A stretch of DNA of 64,000 nt. Origin: Micromussa lordhowensis (taxonomy: Eukaryota > Cnidaria > Anthozoa > Scleractinia > Lobophylliidae). The stretch is taken from NCBI GenBank assembly GCA_964020085.1, contig OZ026595.1:309401-373400 (forward strand). Reading direction: 5' to 3'. Under the pieces are notes generated by a model that was not told the DNA's origin, did no database searches, and saw only the letters and a list, made by a program, of their open reading frames with translations. Positions 30,145-43,200 of the stretch are shown here, piece by piece (position 1 is the stretch's first letter; each line of letters opens with the position of its first letter). The position numbers and the translations under genes are program-made.

Positions 30145-33100
30145 TGTATAAAAAAGGTTTTAATTGTATAGCTAAAATGCAACTGCACAAGTCATGTTAT
30201 TTACACACAGTCATGTGTATATAGAGATAGATTCCTTGATGGCTTGATTGGGACGAGCTGTGTTATAATTTCATCTGGTGTTCGTAAAAACTACAACCAC
30301 GCTACAACAATTATTAATGTTCGACTTGTACTTCAATAGCTACGTAGCTGTTGTGCATGTTGAAATCCTACTCTGTTTATAATAACCAGGGTCAGAGAAA
30401 CATTATGATAACCAACAAAAAACACAAATAAAATACTAAGTAAATAAATTCAATGAATGAAAATAATTGGTTGTTGCTTCACTGATTTTTTTTACACCCA
30501 AACATAAACAACATTGAATTAAAAGGTCACCAACGCAAACAAAAAATGAAAACTCTTGACGTTTGCTTTGGAATAAATTAAGAGGAAATTTATATATTAT
30601 AAGCAAAAGTATATGCAGTTGCCTCTTGCAATATTGCTAGTGCTCTCTATAGCTCTACCCACAAGTCCATGACAGATTAGTTAAGAAAGACAGACGCCAG
30701 GCACTTTTACGCTTGGCCCATTAACACAAGGCAGAAGATTACCTGTCTGGTGGCGTGAATAATGTACAAATGGTGAAGGAGTAACAATTAATTATCTCGT
30801 ACATATGGTGGTTAAATTACACATTCACCAAAGAATGACTATTATTATAGGCCAAGAGCTATCTCTGACTTGTTTTCTGTCTGTATGGGAGTACAGTGAG
30901 TATAATTACATGTTCATGTTCAAATTTACCAACCTTGTGGCTATTGATAAAGTTGGGCTTAGAGATGCCTGTTCCTGCATTGATCATTATAATTATATAC
31001 CTCTCTGGTAAATGATGGCTAGTATATATTTACAGCAACTAGACAACAAGCAAAAGATTAAGGCTGGGCTTGGAGATTTCTCTCCCTATATGGATCAACA
31101 GGCGGCCTGAAGATCAGGAATGTACTAAGATGATATGTATCTATCCCAGTACATACTACTCTATTGGGCAATGCCAACATCTGATCTTATAAACTTGTCT
31201 CAAAAGATCAGCTTTAAAATTCTCTGTACTGTATTCTACACAGTTTTGGCTGTTGGTCTTTGATCAGGTGTCTTTATTCCCACTTTAATAACATGAAGGA
31301 AACCAAACACGAGAGCAGGTATGTAGGCTAAGAATTTGAGTACATTTTAGGAAGTCCAAATCAGATTATTATGTGCAGTGATTTCACTTTGAAGATACTA
31401 CTGGATTCTTAGATATCCCAGTTATGCTTCATGCAGAGGCAAAGCTATTTTTGTTTAACAAATGACATAGCTTTTAAAATATATACCCCACACCCAACAA
31501 GATAACCCACAGGGCTTGCAAGCCTGCTCAAGTTTATAAAAACATCCTGTCCTCTTAATCTTAGAGGAACAAAAATGTTGACTAAGTGGTTGTGTCCTTT
31601 AGGAGAAATACTATGTTGCACAATAATGTCTGCAAAAAAACTTTTCCCGGAAAACACGGAAGAATACAATCTAGTATTTGTAGAGTAGTGCCAACATTTC
31701 ATAAACATGACCTTGGCAATAATACGCACAAATTTTCACTCTCAATCAATCTATTATGCAAATGCCTAGGGACAGAACTTGTAAGTAAAGAGTGGATCTT
31801 GCTGTATAATGCTGCAAGACCTCCAGATGGCAAATAGTTGACCCAAAAGCTTATGTAGTCTGGTCTGCATGACTCGATAACAATTGGAAGCAAGTTGATT
31901 TTTCGTGGGCAGTGAACCAAGCCCAAAGGTGCTCAAGATTGTTTTGCAAAGCTAGCTAGTAATTTCTCCATAGTGCGCTGCAGTTTGTTTGGACATGTTC
32001 GATTAGGCAAGCCTAGGCTTGTCACAAACCACAATACAACAGTTTTGTACTAATCACGAAAGAATGCAATCGTATTTTTCTCGCAATCAATCATCTCAAA
32101 CCACATATTTTTAGGGTTTTTTGGCAGTAAACTCAACAACTGGGTTTTCATTGAGCTCCCTTACGTCAACAACACTGCTTGCAGAAATGCAAATGACACG
32201 AGGTCTTGATGAATGAAACACAATGAAATTGATGCTGTAAAGTTTTTAAATGCGTACATCGTCAACGTCGGCATGTACGATTGCTTGTAAGCCAATAATG
32301 CCGAAAGCTTGTGAGCTTTATCGCTGAAAGGAATGTCAAGATCGGCGAAGAAACAAATTATTGGCAACTGGAAGGCGCCGATCGTATTACCCCGATCAAT
32401 GGTTCCAACAAAATGCCAAAAAGCTGTTCGAAGACTCTTAAGATCGCTTGCCTGCTGAAAACTGAGAAGAGGAGACTTGAACCTTTGTCAAGTCTTGTCT
32501 CTTCCCTGATAACAATAAACAAAGTGCTGTGTAATCTGATGAAAGCGAGAGGGAATAGGAAGCTTAGATGCCAAGAAATTAGATACAGGTTAGCCTTGAG
32601 CGTGGGAAAGCGACCTTTACCATCGCTACCTGTGGCAGCATCATTCGACGGCTTATGATATAATCATGGATTTATTTCATACGCGTGTCGCGACAAGGAA
32701 TAAAAATAGTCGAGCACAGTGCACGTTTCATAATTCGATCGAAAATGAAAGTATACTATCAATAAGGAACAAGTTTCAATACATGTGACTAGATGAGCTT
32801 GTTGTTCATGTATGAATGGCCAAAGCGCGCAACAGCGGCAAAAATTAACACAAATCTTTGACCTCCGAATTTCATGCGATGTTCTTAACTGTCTGAATTA
32901 CAAGGCGGGAAAATTCTCATCTACACTCATTTTACACGAAATTTTCCCAACATTTTCTGAGTGATAAGCTCCTCCTTCACTCCGAAACATTTTGATGTGT
33001 CTGTTCACGTCTTTCAAAAAATCGCAGCGTATAATATAAACTAGCTATTCTTGGGAGTACAATTCTTAGAGAAACAAGATAACCTAATAAAATTGTATCA

Positions 33101-34440
33101 ATACGGAATGTTAACAGTGGATAAATTTGTAATCACAAGAAGATATGAAAACTAAAAGGTTGCACCGCCTTGACCATGCGATTCACAAGCGATCACTGCT
33201 ATAAACTTTAATATTGCAAAATAAATGCTTGTTACCTGACTTAAGCTGACTTATTTGAAGCATTTTTGGAGTCGATGCAAATGAAAAAAAATTGCTATAG
33301 GCCAAGCAGCTTAAAAGAGAAAAAGGAAAGGCGGGTCAATAATAGTGAAGAAATTTGGGCTTGTCACTGGACCACAGGTTCAGAGTAAGTCGGTCGTAGT
33401 AAGGGAAAGTTTGTATAAAACGCTGACAATAGAATATTTAGGGGCTCGGTAACAAGAGTAAGTGAGAGTATTTCTTCGCTTACCAAGCCTTCTGCTCCAG
33501 CAAGGCCCCATCCATTAGCATCCACTAGCCCTCCTTCACTCACTTCACCTCGCTCGCATCACGTCACATGCACGGATTTTCTTGTTCAACTTTACGACCA
33601 GCAGGATCGAAGCTAACTTGAGTTTCTGACGTATAGAGAATTACACAGTGATCTAAGTCTGTATTGATGAAAAAGACTACTTGATAAAAAGACTGCCGTT
33701 CGCGAGCTCGCTTCAGTAATGAAAGACTGTTCTTATAACAAAATCAGAGAGAAAACGACCACAAACCCGGTCAACAAGACTGAGCGAGGAGTATGTATGT
33801 CCTTCAGCGTTTGAAGTTCTCCCAAGCAACGGAAGCGTACGCATCTGTCAGGAAATGGAGAGCTTAAAAAGTTCATGAACTTGCCCGTGCATGTCCTGAT
33901 TATCATTGGCTATTGAAAATTTTATCTTGATGCTAATTGGTTGCTTTTGACAGGTTTATGTTGTCAGGGTTTCGCTTTCGCGCGCTTTTTATCAGCACGC
34001 GATCAATGGAAATTTTCGCGCGCCTCACTCCCCCTGTGACCTTTTGGCTCCATTCTGTCGACTGCTGATTAACCGCGGCTGTAGGGCTCGCAGACTTGTC
34101 ACGACTTGTCACGATTATAATATAGAAAAAAAATGATAAATGGTCTTATCTCATTCGTTTTGGAAGTCAACGAAAACGCCGATGTACCGATCGGTAAAAA
34201 AAAAAATGCATAAAAATGGCGCGAGTTTTATTTAAATTCCTCAAAATCAAAACAAAAATAAGGAAGGCGTACATGAAAAATAACGTATGATGGTTCTCGA
34301 TTGAACTTCAGTTTGCTCATAACTTGGCCTTGTGGACCCCGCATTCATTTGATTCCTTGAGTATGGTGTTAATTGTTTTCTAATAGCCATACATCTTTCC
34401 ACTGCTATGTGTAAAGAAATACTATACCTGAAATAATTAC
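30145..34440. other. Non-coding region between MDM2 exons and the cPLA2 locus
   Basis: I looked on the minus strand for an MDM2 SWIB domain and first exon and found none that I can support. No plus-strand gene is supported either: the longest frame (32311-32658) has no splice context or recognisable family. The region presumably holds the unseen 5' end and promoter of MDM2. Confidence 0.35.
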
Positions 34441-34451
34441 TTGCAGGTCAC

Positions 34452-34776
34452 TTAGGTGGCCCAAAACAGTTTCCACTACTTTCCAAAACTTAGAGCTTGA
34501 TGGGTCATTATAACCGCTCAATATCGGTTGATACCAAAATCAAAAAACTGCCCAATCATTGGTGAACAAATTCTGTCAATTTTGAGGCACAATCGGTTAC
34601 CATAGCAACAATATGACCTGTTAAAAACACCCTTAAATTTAGCTTTAAGCGCTTCTAACTCGAAAACGAGCTTAGTGACCCCCATTTTTTATTATCGAAT
34701 TGTAATTAGCATGACAAGATGCGACTTAATGCAAAGTTTAAAAACATTCTACGTAGGGGGTTCAGAGCCACCTTAA
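34452..34776. mobile_element. TTAA-type MITE, family 2, copy 1
   Basis: This begins CTTAGGTGGCCCAAAACAG and ends TTCAGAGCCACCTTAA. The interior phrases GATGGGTCATTATAACC, GGTTACCATAGCAACA and AATTAGCATGACAAGATGCG are shared with the copy at 48336-48669. Copies end with the same GGTGGC / GCCACC inverted tips next to TTAA. Confidence 0.7.
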
Positions 34777-35695
34777 ATTTTCGAAAATTTAACATTTTAG
34801 TTTTTTTTCCCTATAATGTAAAAATATTCACAAGACTATTTTCAGCTTACAATGGGCAAAAAATATGAATATTCAGCCTGGGCCGGAAAAACAATATTCT
34901 TTTATAAAACGAGTGTTTTTTAATGTACGTATGTTGATATGTTTCGCTATTAAAAGAAAAGGGAGTTCTTTTTACTCTTAGGGGCTCCATGCTGTTTTGC
35001 AATAGAGAGTACGCCAAAATCATGCAGCTTTGAGTTGGCCAATCCAATGAATAAATGGTACAAAAGGAATATTGACAAAAGTCGCTTGGCAAACTAAATG
35101 AAACAACAAGAATTCCATTTCTTGTATGTGTATCTTCGTTTTCGAGAGAGAATATAGAATACAAGGGACTGGATGTAGTAGAGAACTCGTATTTTTAAGA
35201 AACCTGTCAGTATTGCATCCGGGGAGCGGCGAGTTTCGCTCTAAGTTTAGCCTTGCACGAGTTTCGCTCGAAGAACGGAACAACGCCAGAAATTACCCGG
35301 GATAACGCCCGAAAATACCCGGGATAACACCCGAAAGTTGTAATTTTCTGACCCTATTGCATGGTTAGACAGTAGCCATTATAGCCTTCTTCGCAGCCGT
35401 TAATTAGGGTCGTCATCCAACGCTTTTCCCCACAAGTGACATGACGACGCCATTACAAATCTTGGGAAACGATGTTCACCTGGCTATACAGTAGCCACCA
35501 TTCGCTGACCATTTAAAACCACAGCATCGCAGACGAGACACTAGCAACGTGAAGTAAGGAACCTCGTTGCATTTTTTTGAGATCAAGTCCTAAGAACTGA
35601 GTTACTTTGACAGCAGCAGCAGCAGCAGCTTTACCACTCGACTGGTTTTCATAGAAAGATTTTCTTATGCCAAAGGATGCCAAGGAAAATTCAAA

Positions 35696-36008
35696 TACCG
35701 TAATGATTCGATTAAGCGCCCTCCTTCCAATAATCGCCCCTTTCGAATAAGCACCCCCTTCGAATGTATTTTTATTAATAAGCGCCCCTATTTCAATAAG
35801 CGCGCCCATTCTAATAAGTGTCCCTATTCTAATATTACAGGGCCGTCAGGGTACGTATCAACGGAGGTACATGCTGTATTAAAGTTCTGTTTTGAACATT
35901 CGGTTGTTTCTCAAAAAAAGAAATAAATGCCCTGTCCCGAATAAGCGCCCTCCCTTGAGGTACCAAATCTAAATGAGCGTTCCGGGCGTTAAATCGAATC
36001 ATTACCGT
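35696..36008. repeat. MITE with ACGGTAATGATTCGAT ends
   Basis: The left end TACCGTAATGATTCGATTAA and the right end TCGAATCATTACCGTTA are inverse copies. Inside, AATAAGCGCCC-type phrases are repeated six to seven times in one orientation, then once or twice inverted. It is non-coding and lies outside the cPLA2 gene. Confidence 0.65.
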
Positions 36009-36291
36009 TAAATGCCGCCGAGGAAAAAACAGTTTCTGATTGTCAAGAATAAATAACGGAGTGAGACTGGGGATAAGTAAGGGAGCTAGAATACTAGTGT
36101 TCGTCAATATACTCCCACCTTTGTAACATTTTAACTAGCTTTTATAGGTAATTGAAAATTACAAAGTTTTGTATTCGATTTATTTCCTGTACAAGTCACA
36201 AGAATACATATTTTTTCCTAAGTCATCAAGAGTATTGTTATGTTGATATACGTACATGATCACTTCAGTATATTGTCACTACAGTAAAGAT

Positions 36292-36708
36292 TTAAGGCGG
36301 GGGTACACATGAAAGCCGTATTTTGGCTGGGTATTATGTTTTTTATGCAAATATCTTGTTTACGTTTCAAGCAATCAAGAATCTCTCTGCTCATCTCACA
36401 TATCTATGTTTTGGGTTGTTTTGGAAATTTTTTGGTGATTTTTAGGTATATTTGGAGAGAAATAGTTTTTCTCAAAGGATGAGTAAAATTGATGGAAATA
36501 GGAAATTTTGAAGATTTGTTGTTGTTTTAAAATAGAGTTTGAAATTAAAAAATTGGTAGACACACTCCAAACAGTTGCCCAACAACCTGGGGTGCCATTG
36601 TGCGGTCGGGCAACTGTCTGGTGGTGTTCCATAACCCTTTTTTTCCCTTTCAACTTCTCTTTAAACTTACCAAAATTTCACTTAAATTCACGTGTACCCC
36701 CGCCTTAA
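36292..36708 (+). mobile_element. TTAA-flanked MITE, family 1, copy 2
   Basis: The ends TTAAGGCGGGGGTACAC and GTGTACCCCCGCCTTAA are perfect 17-nt inverted repeats with TTAA tips. The interior matches copy 1 (14658-15073) in the opposite orientation over nearly its whole length, and has the inner hairpin around CAACAGTTGCC / GGCAACTGTC. Better-preserved tips suggest a younger insertion. It lies about 500 bp beyond the cPLA2 stop codon. Confidence 0.8.
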
Positions 36709-37207
36709 CCTCTGCTTTAATTATTCTAACTTCTGCTGGAGGGCCCAAGCCGCTTCTATGCTCTTCGGGAATTTTGAATATAATAATATCAATTGACTGT
36801 CCTAAACGATACCAACGCCAAAATTTACTGGCCAGGCCTAAAAAATAAGGGTTAAAAAGGCGAAAAAAATCCTCGACTTAATCGATTAATGTATGACGAA
36901 CAGCTACATACAGAGTCTGAAGAGACTGCCCTCCTGGAATTCAGGAAGAGTTTCTAATGAGATAAATTCGATAAACGCCTTGTCTTGAATTTTAATACAT
37001 GCTAGTGATGTTTGGGGGCATTTATCGATTGAAGCATAACATTGAATTGTCCCTCAACTACAGCGCTTCCGATTATGGAATTCCGTTATTAATCTGAATG
37101 GCAATAGGACTGCTTGGAGTCCAATTCGGTTTGTAAGCATACGAGTGATTGGCTCATGTAACTGTCCGATTACAGCCAATTGTCTTTACACTGTCTTTGC
37201 AGATTAA

Positions 37208-40200
37208 CTAGAGCAAAATACAGCAGTTTTTGCACCTATCAGATTTGAGGGAATTGTTATTGTTATCATCAGAGGCAAAATCTTCTGCTTTGACTGTTCG
37301 CCGCTTTTTGACACAGTCAGCCATGACATCCATGATGGTTGTCTCTGCAAGCAGTGTGTTGAACTTGTTCAATTCTGACAGGCGATCAAATGGTTTTCGA
37401 GGATACTTGAAGTTGAACGTGCTATAATGACCTGCTGAATCCTCGAAAATTGAGAAATCTGCGAAGTCCTTCTCTTCAGCAGTCCTGCGAGGGATTCCTG
37501 AAAAGGCAATATAGTATCTCTTCAATCTTAAATGTTATACGAAGGTAATTGTCAGCGGTGAATCCAGAACTCTTAAGTATTTTCTTCAATAAAGAGGGTG
37601 GGGTGGGAGGGGATGGAGGGAGCGGACGGCCGAGAAAAAAACGGCTTGTACGCCCATAAGTCTCTAGAGCAACAACATACCGGCCGGGACTATTCGTGAG
37701 TAGACGAGCTCATTCACTAAAAGGCTGACTCACGAGTACTTGCGTTTAAAGGGGCTCAGTCACGGTATTTTAAAAATTACTGTTAAATTGAAGGAAACCT
37801 AAAAATAATACTTTACAAAGATAGAAAATCATCAAAGAGATGATAATAAACCATAAAGGAACACAGATGGTCAAGGATGGAGAAGATTGACACGGATTGC
37901 AAAATGATTTTGAAAAGTTTAGCTAAACTTTTCAAAATCGTTGTTTGCAATCCATGTCAATCTTCTCCATCCTTGACCATCTGTGTTCCTTTATGGTTTA
38001 TTATCATCTCTTTGATGATTTTCTATCTTTGTAAAGTATTATTTTTAGGTTTTCTTCATTTAACGGTAATTTTGTCGATGCTTAAAATAACTCAAAATAC
38101 CGTGACTGAGCCCCTTTAAATTTTTACTGGATGCTAAAGTAAAAACAAATGTCCAAATGCCACTATGGTAGGGTGTGGTCGAATCATTCTAGTTTTCCGT
38201 ATCGAAAGAAAAAATTTTTTTTATAAACAAACAAACAAACAAAAAAACAAAAACCAATTTAAACAAAACAAAACAGTACAAACTAAATGTAGTAAGGACC
38301 GTGAAACGAAAGGGAAACAGTAGAGGTCGATCGATGCCCTTCAATTGAGAATCCCCGCTGAAAATGACTCAGATCTTCAAACAAACCTGGAAAGCTTTGT
38401 TCTTTAAAAGTCTTGTTGACAAGCACAAAGTGTACCACCACAGGGCAGGTGGGATCTGTCGGGTGGGCGAACACGTAGTACTCTTTTAAACCGTGCTTCC
38501 GGTACTGCTCCTCCGCGTCAATAGGAGGGAACTTCAGCTTGTTCTTTCGTGCCCATGCCTCCGCCAGCAAGAGTTCCTGAATCACAAAAAGCAAATATGA
38601 TTCAGGAACGGAATACAGCTGAACTTGGTTCATACGACTACCGTTGGGCCATAAAGAAGACGTCATGTTATTAAGCCGGTCGCATACAAGGGTTTTCGGC
38701 AGTAAAGAAACTGACTGAACTTTTGGTGGCCGCCAACAGGGATTCTAGTGCAACACAGTGAGCCGCTTTTAAAAAGCTAAAAACAGGCTAAAGCGTTTAA
38801 CAAATTTAATTCAATTACCTGGAAAGGCATCTCATCATCCTTGTCTCGAGCACTGAAATCAAATGACAGAAATATATCGACATCTCGCTCAGGTCTCAAT
38901 AGCAACGGATAAGGCGAGTTGAAGGCGAGCCCGCTATCAACCAAATAGATGTGCTTGCCATTTAGGGCTAGGTGATCAGCGGCGTCAGTGACATCTTTAA
39001 CGGCTTCTGTTTGGCAAAACAGACAACATTAGCCTCTTCCAAAATTAAATTACCGTCATTTTAAGAAACTACCGCGGGAAACTGAGCACTAGCTCTTGGC
39101 ACTGGGATGTCTGGCCAGGGAGCAACGCCATTAGTGGTGGTACTCGTGAATTCCTGTCGCTGATGAACCAAACTCCGTAGGAGGATTAACGTGTAACAAT
39201 TTAAAACAGCTGGAAAATAGAAGTCGGGTGTAGGTAAAATTACGATAGATTGGTCGAAAGATCAACAATTTTTTTTTGCCATCGTCGAAAAATGAAATAT
39301 TTGAAACTGCTTCTCGCAAAAGTTGATTTTGAGAATTCCAGTGTTGTGCTTGAAAAATGTAAATTTCTGTAAACAAACAAACAGACACCAAACAAACAAT
39401 CAGCAATCGTGGCTCACCAGAAGAGACTGGGGCAGTCATTAGCTGCAGTCCACGCAAAAAGTTGTGTACCAGGCCTGCTCGACCACAGCGTGTTTTCAAG
39501 ACTGAGCATTTCTTGATAAAGCTTTCCATGACGCTGCTCAGGAAGCGGTCATCTTTGATTTCTGGTTCAATCTCTGTTTGCTGGCCGTCTACAGCATCCG
39601 TTTCATCGTCTTCTTCATCACTGTCCTCATCATCCCCAGCGGGCTCTGCTTCGCCTGAGAAGCAGAGAGTAGGTTTCAGCTTTTTCCTCAATATATAATT
39701 TAGTACAATTTTATTATATTTTAATGCAAACTGGTTACACTATATCACATTGCTGACAACGGTTTAGACAAGAGGTGGACAAATGATATGACCAAAATAT
39801 GAGATTTAATTTTCTCAGCGCCGTAACCACGCATTCCGTTCGTTCGCTTTAAACTTCAGGACTTTTCTGTGTGCCAGTCCAACGGAACATTACTTAAATA
39901 CCATTATCATATAAACACGAGTGTTTTACTGGAAATTATTATTCAAATTTCATACACTGTACGAATTCCGATTTTCTGATTGGCTGATTTGTACCACGTG
40001 ATACTGGGGTGTGACGAAAAAAACCTCCTTGACGTCATTATCGTGGTGTAATAGCCGTGGTGTAAATTCAATACAGCACTGTCTTACCCCATGACTTCGG
40101 CTAACTCAATGTTTGGCGATTTCTTTGTGCAGTGTATTCAATTTGAATAGTAAAAATGTTCACGCACTCATTGCTCATGAATTATCGGTATTTACCACTC

Positions 40201-43200
40201 ACGTACTCGCAAAGCCTCGTGCGGTATTGAAATTTCTCGTTCATTGTTAGTGGACTCGTGCAGGTAATTAATGCACTCGCTGAGTGCGTTAAACCTGTAA
40301 ATACACCACTCGTAAAATTTATACGGAACCACATCCGGGACTCGGTTTTCCACATTCTCACTAGTGAAGATATCGATGACTTCGCTGGTATCATGTTTAA
40401 CCCTGAAAGTCTTCGGCAATCTTCGGAAATTCTTGGAAAATGTTCGGCAACTTCCGTGTGGCCTTCGGACAAATTTTGGAAAATCTTCGGAAATCGTCAA
40501 AAACGTCGTTTTCAGTATGTTTATATTGTAAACACAATCATACATGGCTGCTTGTAGATATGGAATATCTCTTCTGGAGTTCAGCTTTATATCTCAGTCG
40601 TTTGCCGCGCTCAGTCGTGAGATATCGAGTTGACTCGAAGAGACATTCCATATTTACGCGCGCCCATGTGTTATGTTCTATTTATTTCACGGAATCATGC
40701 AAGGGAGCGTTCTAAACACATGTATAACTATCAAAAGACTATAATTTTGTTTAACAATCCAGTGTACTTGGTCATCAAAGACATTTGTCTGATGCTTGAA
40801 ATTTCTTATAAATCGAGACGCAGAGGATATCAAGTGAAGCTGATGAACTAATCGCCATCCTGAAAACTCCAAGCAATTATATGTCTCTGATAAGAAGCGC
40901 GGGAAACGTGTGCGGAGTCACCATTGGTTTTTTAAATGCTGATTGGAGGGCAAAGTGGAGGGAGTTTTTTCAGCAAATCGCAAATCCCTTTAGTATGGCA
41001 AGTGATCTTAAAATTAATAGATACATACGTAATTCTTCTTTCAGATCACCAGAGTTGTGCATGTTCTTGATCGCGTTTTCAATAGATTCCCCCTCGTTAA
41101 GAATTCGTTGTAGTAGAATGGTGAAAGCACTACCCCAAATGCCTGCGAAAAGAGAGTGTGTGTGAGAGAGAGAGAGAGACCTTGCTTAACAAATTCGACA
41201 ATCCTAAACGTATTTTGGTGACAAATTTATTTGAATTGGCTGAGGAATAATTGAGCGATTGAGCACACTAGACTGAGTCACCTACATTTCGACAAGTTGA
41301 AAGACTACTACTTTTGCAATAAACTAAACAACACGATGAAGTATCTTTATTTACACCATGCCATAGAAAATGCAGCCAATCAGAATACAGGAAAGCCATT
41401 GTACATTCGACGATATTACATCCAACCTTGCCATTATGCCCCTCGTGTATGTCACATTGATTGTGGCCACCGTATGTATGTATGCTTACTATGGCATGCT
41501 ATAAAATAGTTATACAACGATCGATCTCATGGTAAAGGCGAGTGTGTATACCAAGAAAATACAAGTGACAAGTGGGATACTCTATGGTATACTACTCGAG
41601 AGCGTTGCATAACTAGTATGGAGCTAGTACTGGCGATGAACACACAGATTCGATATAAGGACTTATTAATTCTGGCAATGTTAATTAATTACTGACCTTG
41701 TAAGTAAGTTAGCGGTGGCTCAGGGTATGCCGGAGTTATGAGCTGGCCGCAGAAAAACTTGCTTCCAAAAAGCTCTGTTTTCATAAAAGTGCCATATGTT
41801 GACATTCCTATTTCGTAAGGGTTGAACTCCATCCATTCTGTGTATAAACAAGATAAATTCATGAGCAAACCATGCAGTGAGGTGGTAAATAATACTTTGT
41901 CAAAGCTTGCCAGGCTCTAGGGAGGCAATGTACCGAATTCAATTTTCAGCTAAGTCTTTGATTTTCAATTCTTATTAACTCGGGAATGGCAACAATGACA
42001 GACCTGTGATAATGACGGTCAAAACGGACCGCAACAGCAAAGATGTATGACCGGAGTATCTCGCGCAGTAATATGTTTGCGCTCTTAATTAGTGCAATTA
42101 CCTTACTGGTACTCTTTGACAGCATATCAAGTGAGTTTGATCGTGCCCTTGATTCGAATTTTGGCGAGACGTAATTAAGCCAAAATACCAAACAAGGCTG
42201 ATATGCCGCCTTACAGTACCCAAATTCCCCCGAATTAGCCAACCACAAGCTGCGTCTATTAGCCTGAAATCCTGCGATATCAAGTCATTGACCTGGTATG
42301 GCTAACATATTACGCTCACGTTAACCTGAGTATCAGGCTTTTCTTTCTCGCGGGGAAGGAGAAGGAAGCAACCCCTCCCTCTTGCTAAGAAAGGCCTGAT
42401 ACTCAGGTTACGCTCACGTGGACGAATTTGGGTACGGTAAGACGAGATATTATCGCAGTGTAAGTGCAATTTACCTCAGTACGAGTTCATTCTTATAGCA
42501 GTGAGATCCGCAATCTTACCACAGTGTGAGCGCAATCTTACTGCAAAAATGACGTATATTTTGTCTTCGAAACCCAGCTCTTGAGATAGCGATTGTTTAA
42601 ACGGTAAAGTGTGGAAACTTTTGATGCTTCGGTGTTTTGTAGTGCAGCGGCATCGCAATCTTACGACAGCATATGCTGTATTCTCACCTGAGAACTTCAA
42701 TGCAGACACATTTTTCTTCACGTGCACGCATGTGTAGAGAGGAAATGGAACCATACCGCCCTCTACTGCCAAGCGCTGCTCACTCAGTTTGGGAGTATTT
42801 TTCCGCTTTGAAGGAAAACACAAGATATGAACATAAACGACATATCTCTCTGCATCTTTGACAAGGTTGATCGTGGGAATAAATTTCTGTTGTTTTAGAT
42901 TCAGACAAACATAGCTGCTGACGAGAACCTAAGGGCTAAGTCGCGTAAAGACTGGGAAGTGGACACTGGTAAAACTTACGTCTTTCAAAATAGTTTCACC
43001 AACAAGATAACCGAAGAAATCAGTAAAGCTAACAGGTTGTCCATGTGACTTCTTCTTCCGGATGATCTTAATGTGTTTGTACAACCAAGAAGGCGTCAAC
43101 AGGGACATCCAGCTTTCCTTGATGTTTTCCCTTAACTGTTCCCTGATCTCGTTTGGATGAACATTCGGCCAGCCGGGATGAGAATATAACGTGGAAAGAT

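Noticed and set aside
32311..32658. 115-codon plus-strand frame as a gene
   Set aside because: There is no recognisable family and no splice signals, and it lies in an otherwise non-coding area with no supporting exon nearby.
39131..39691. 186-codon minus-strand open frame as a stand-alone gene
   Set aside because: Only 39418-39654 is coding, as an exon of cPLA2 bounded by splice sites; the rest is intron read-through.
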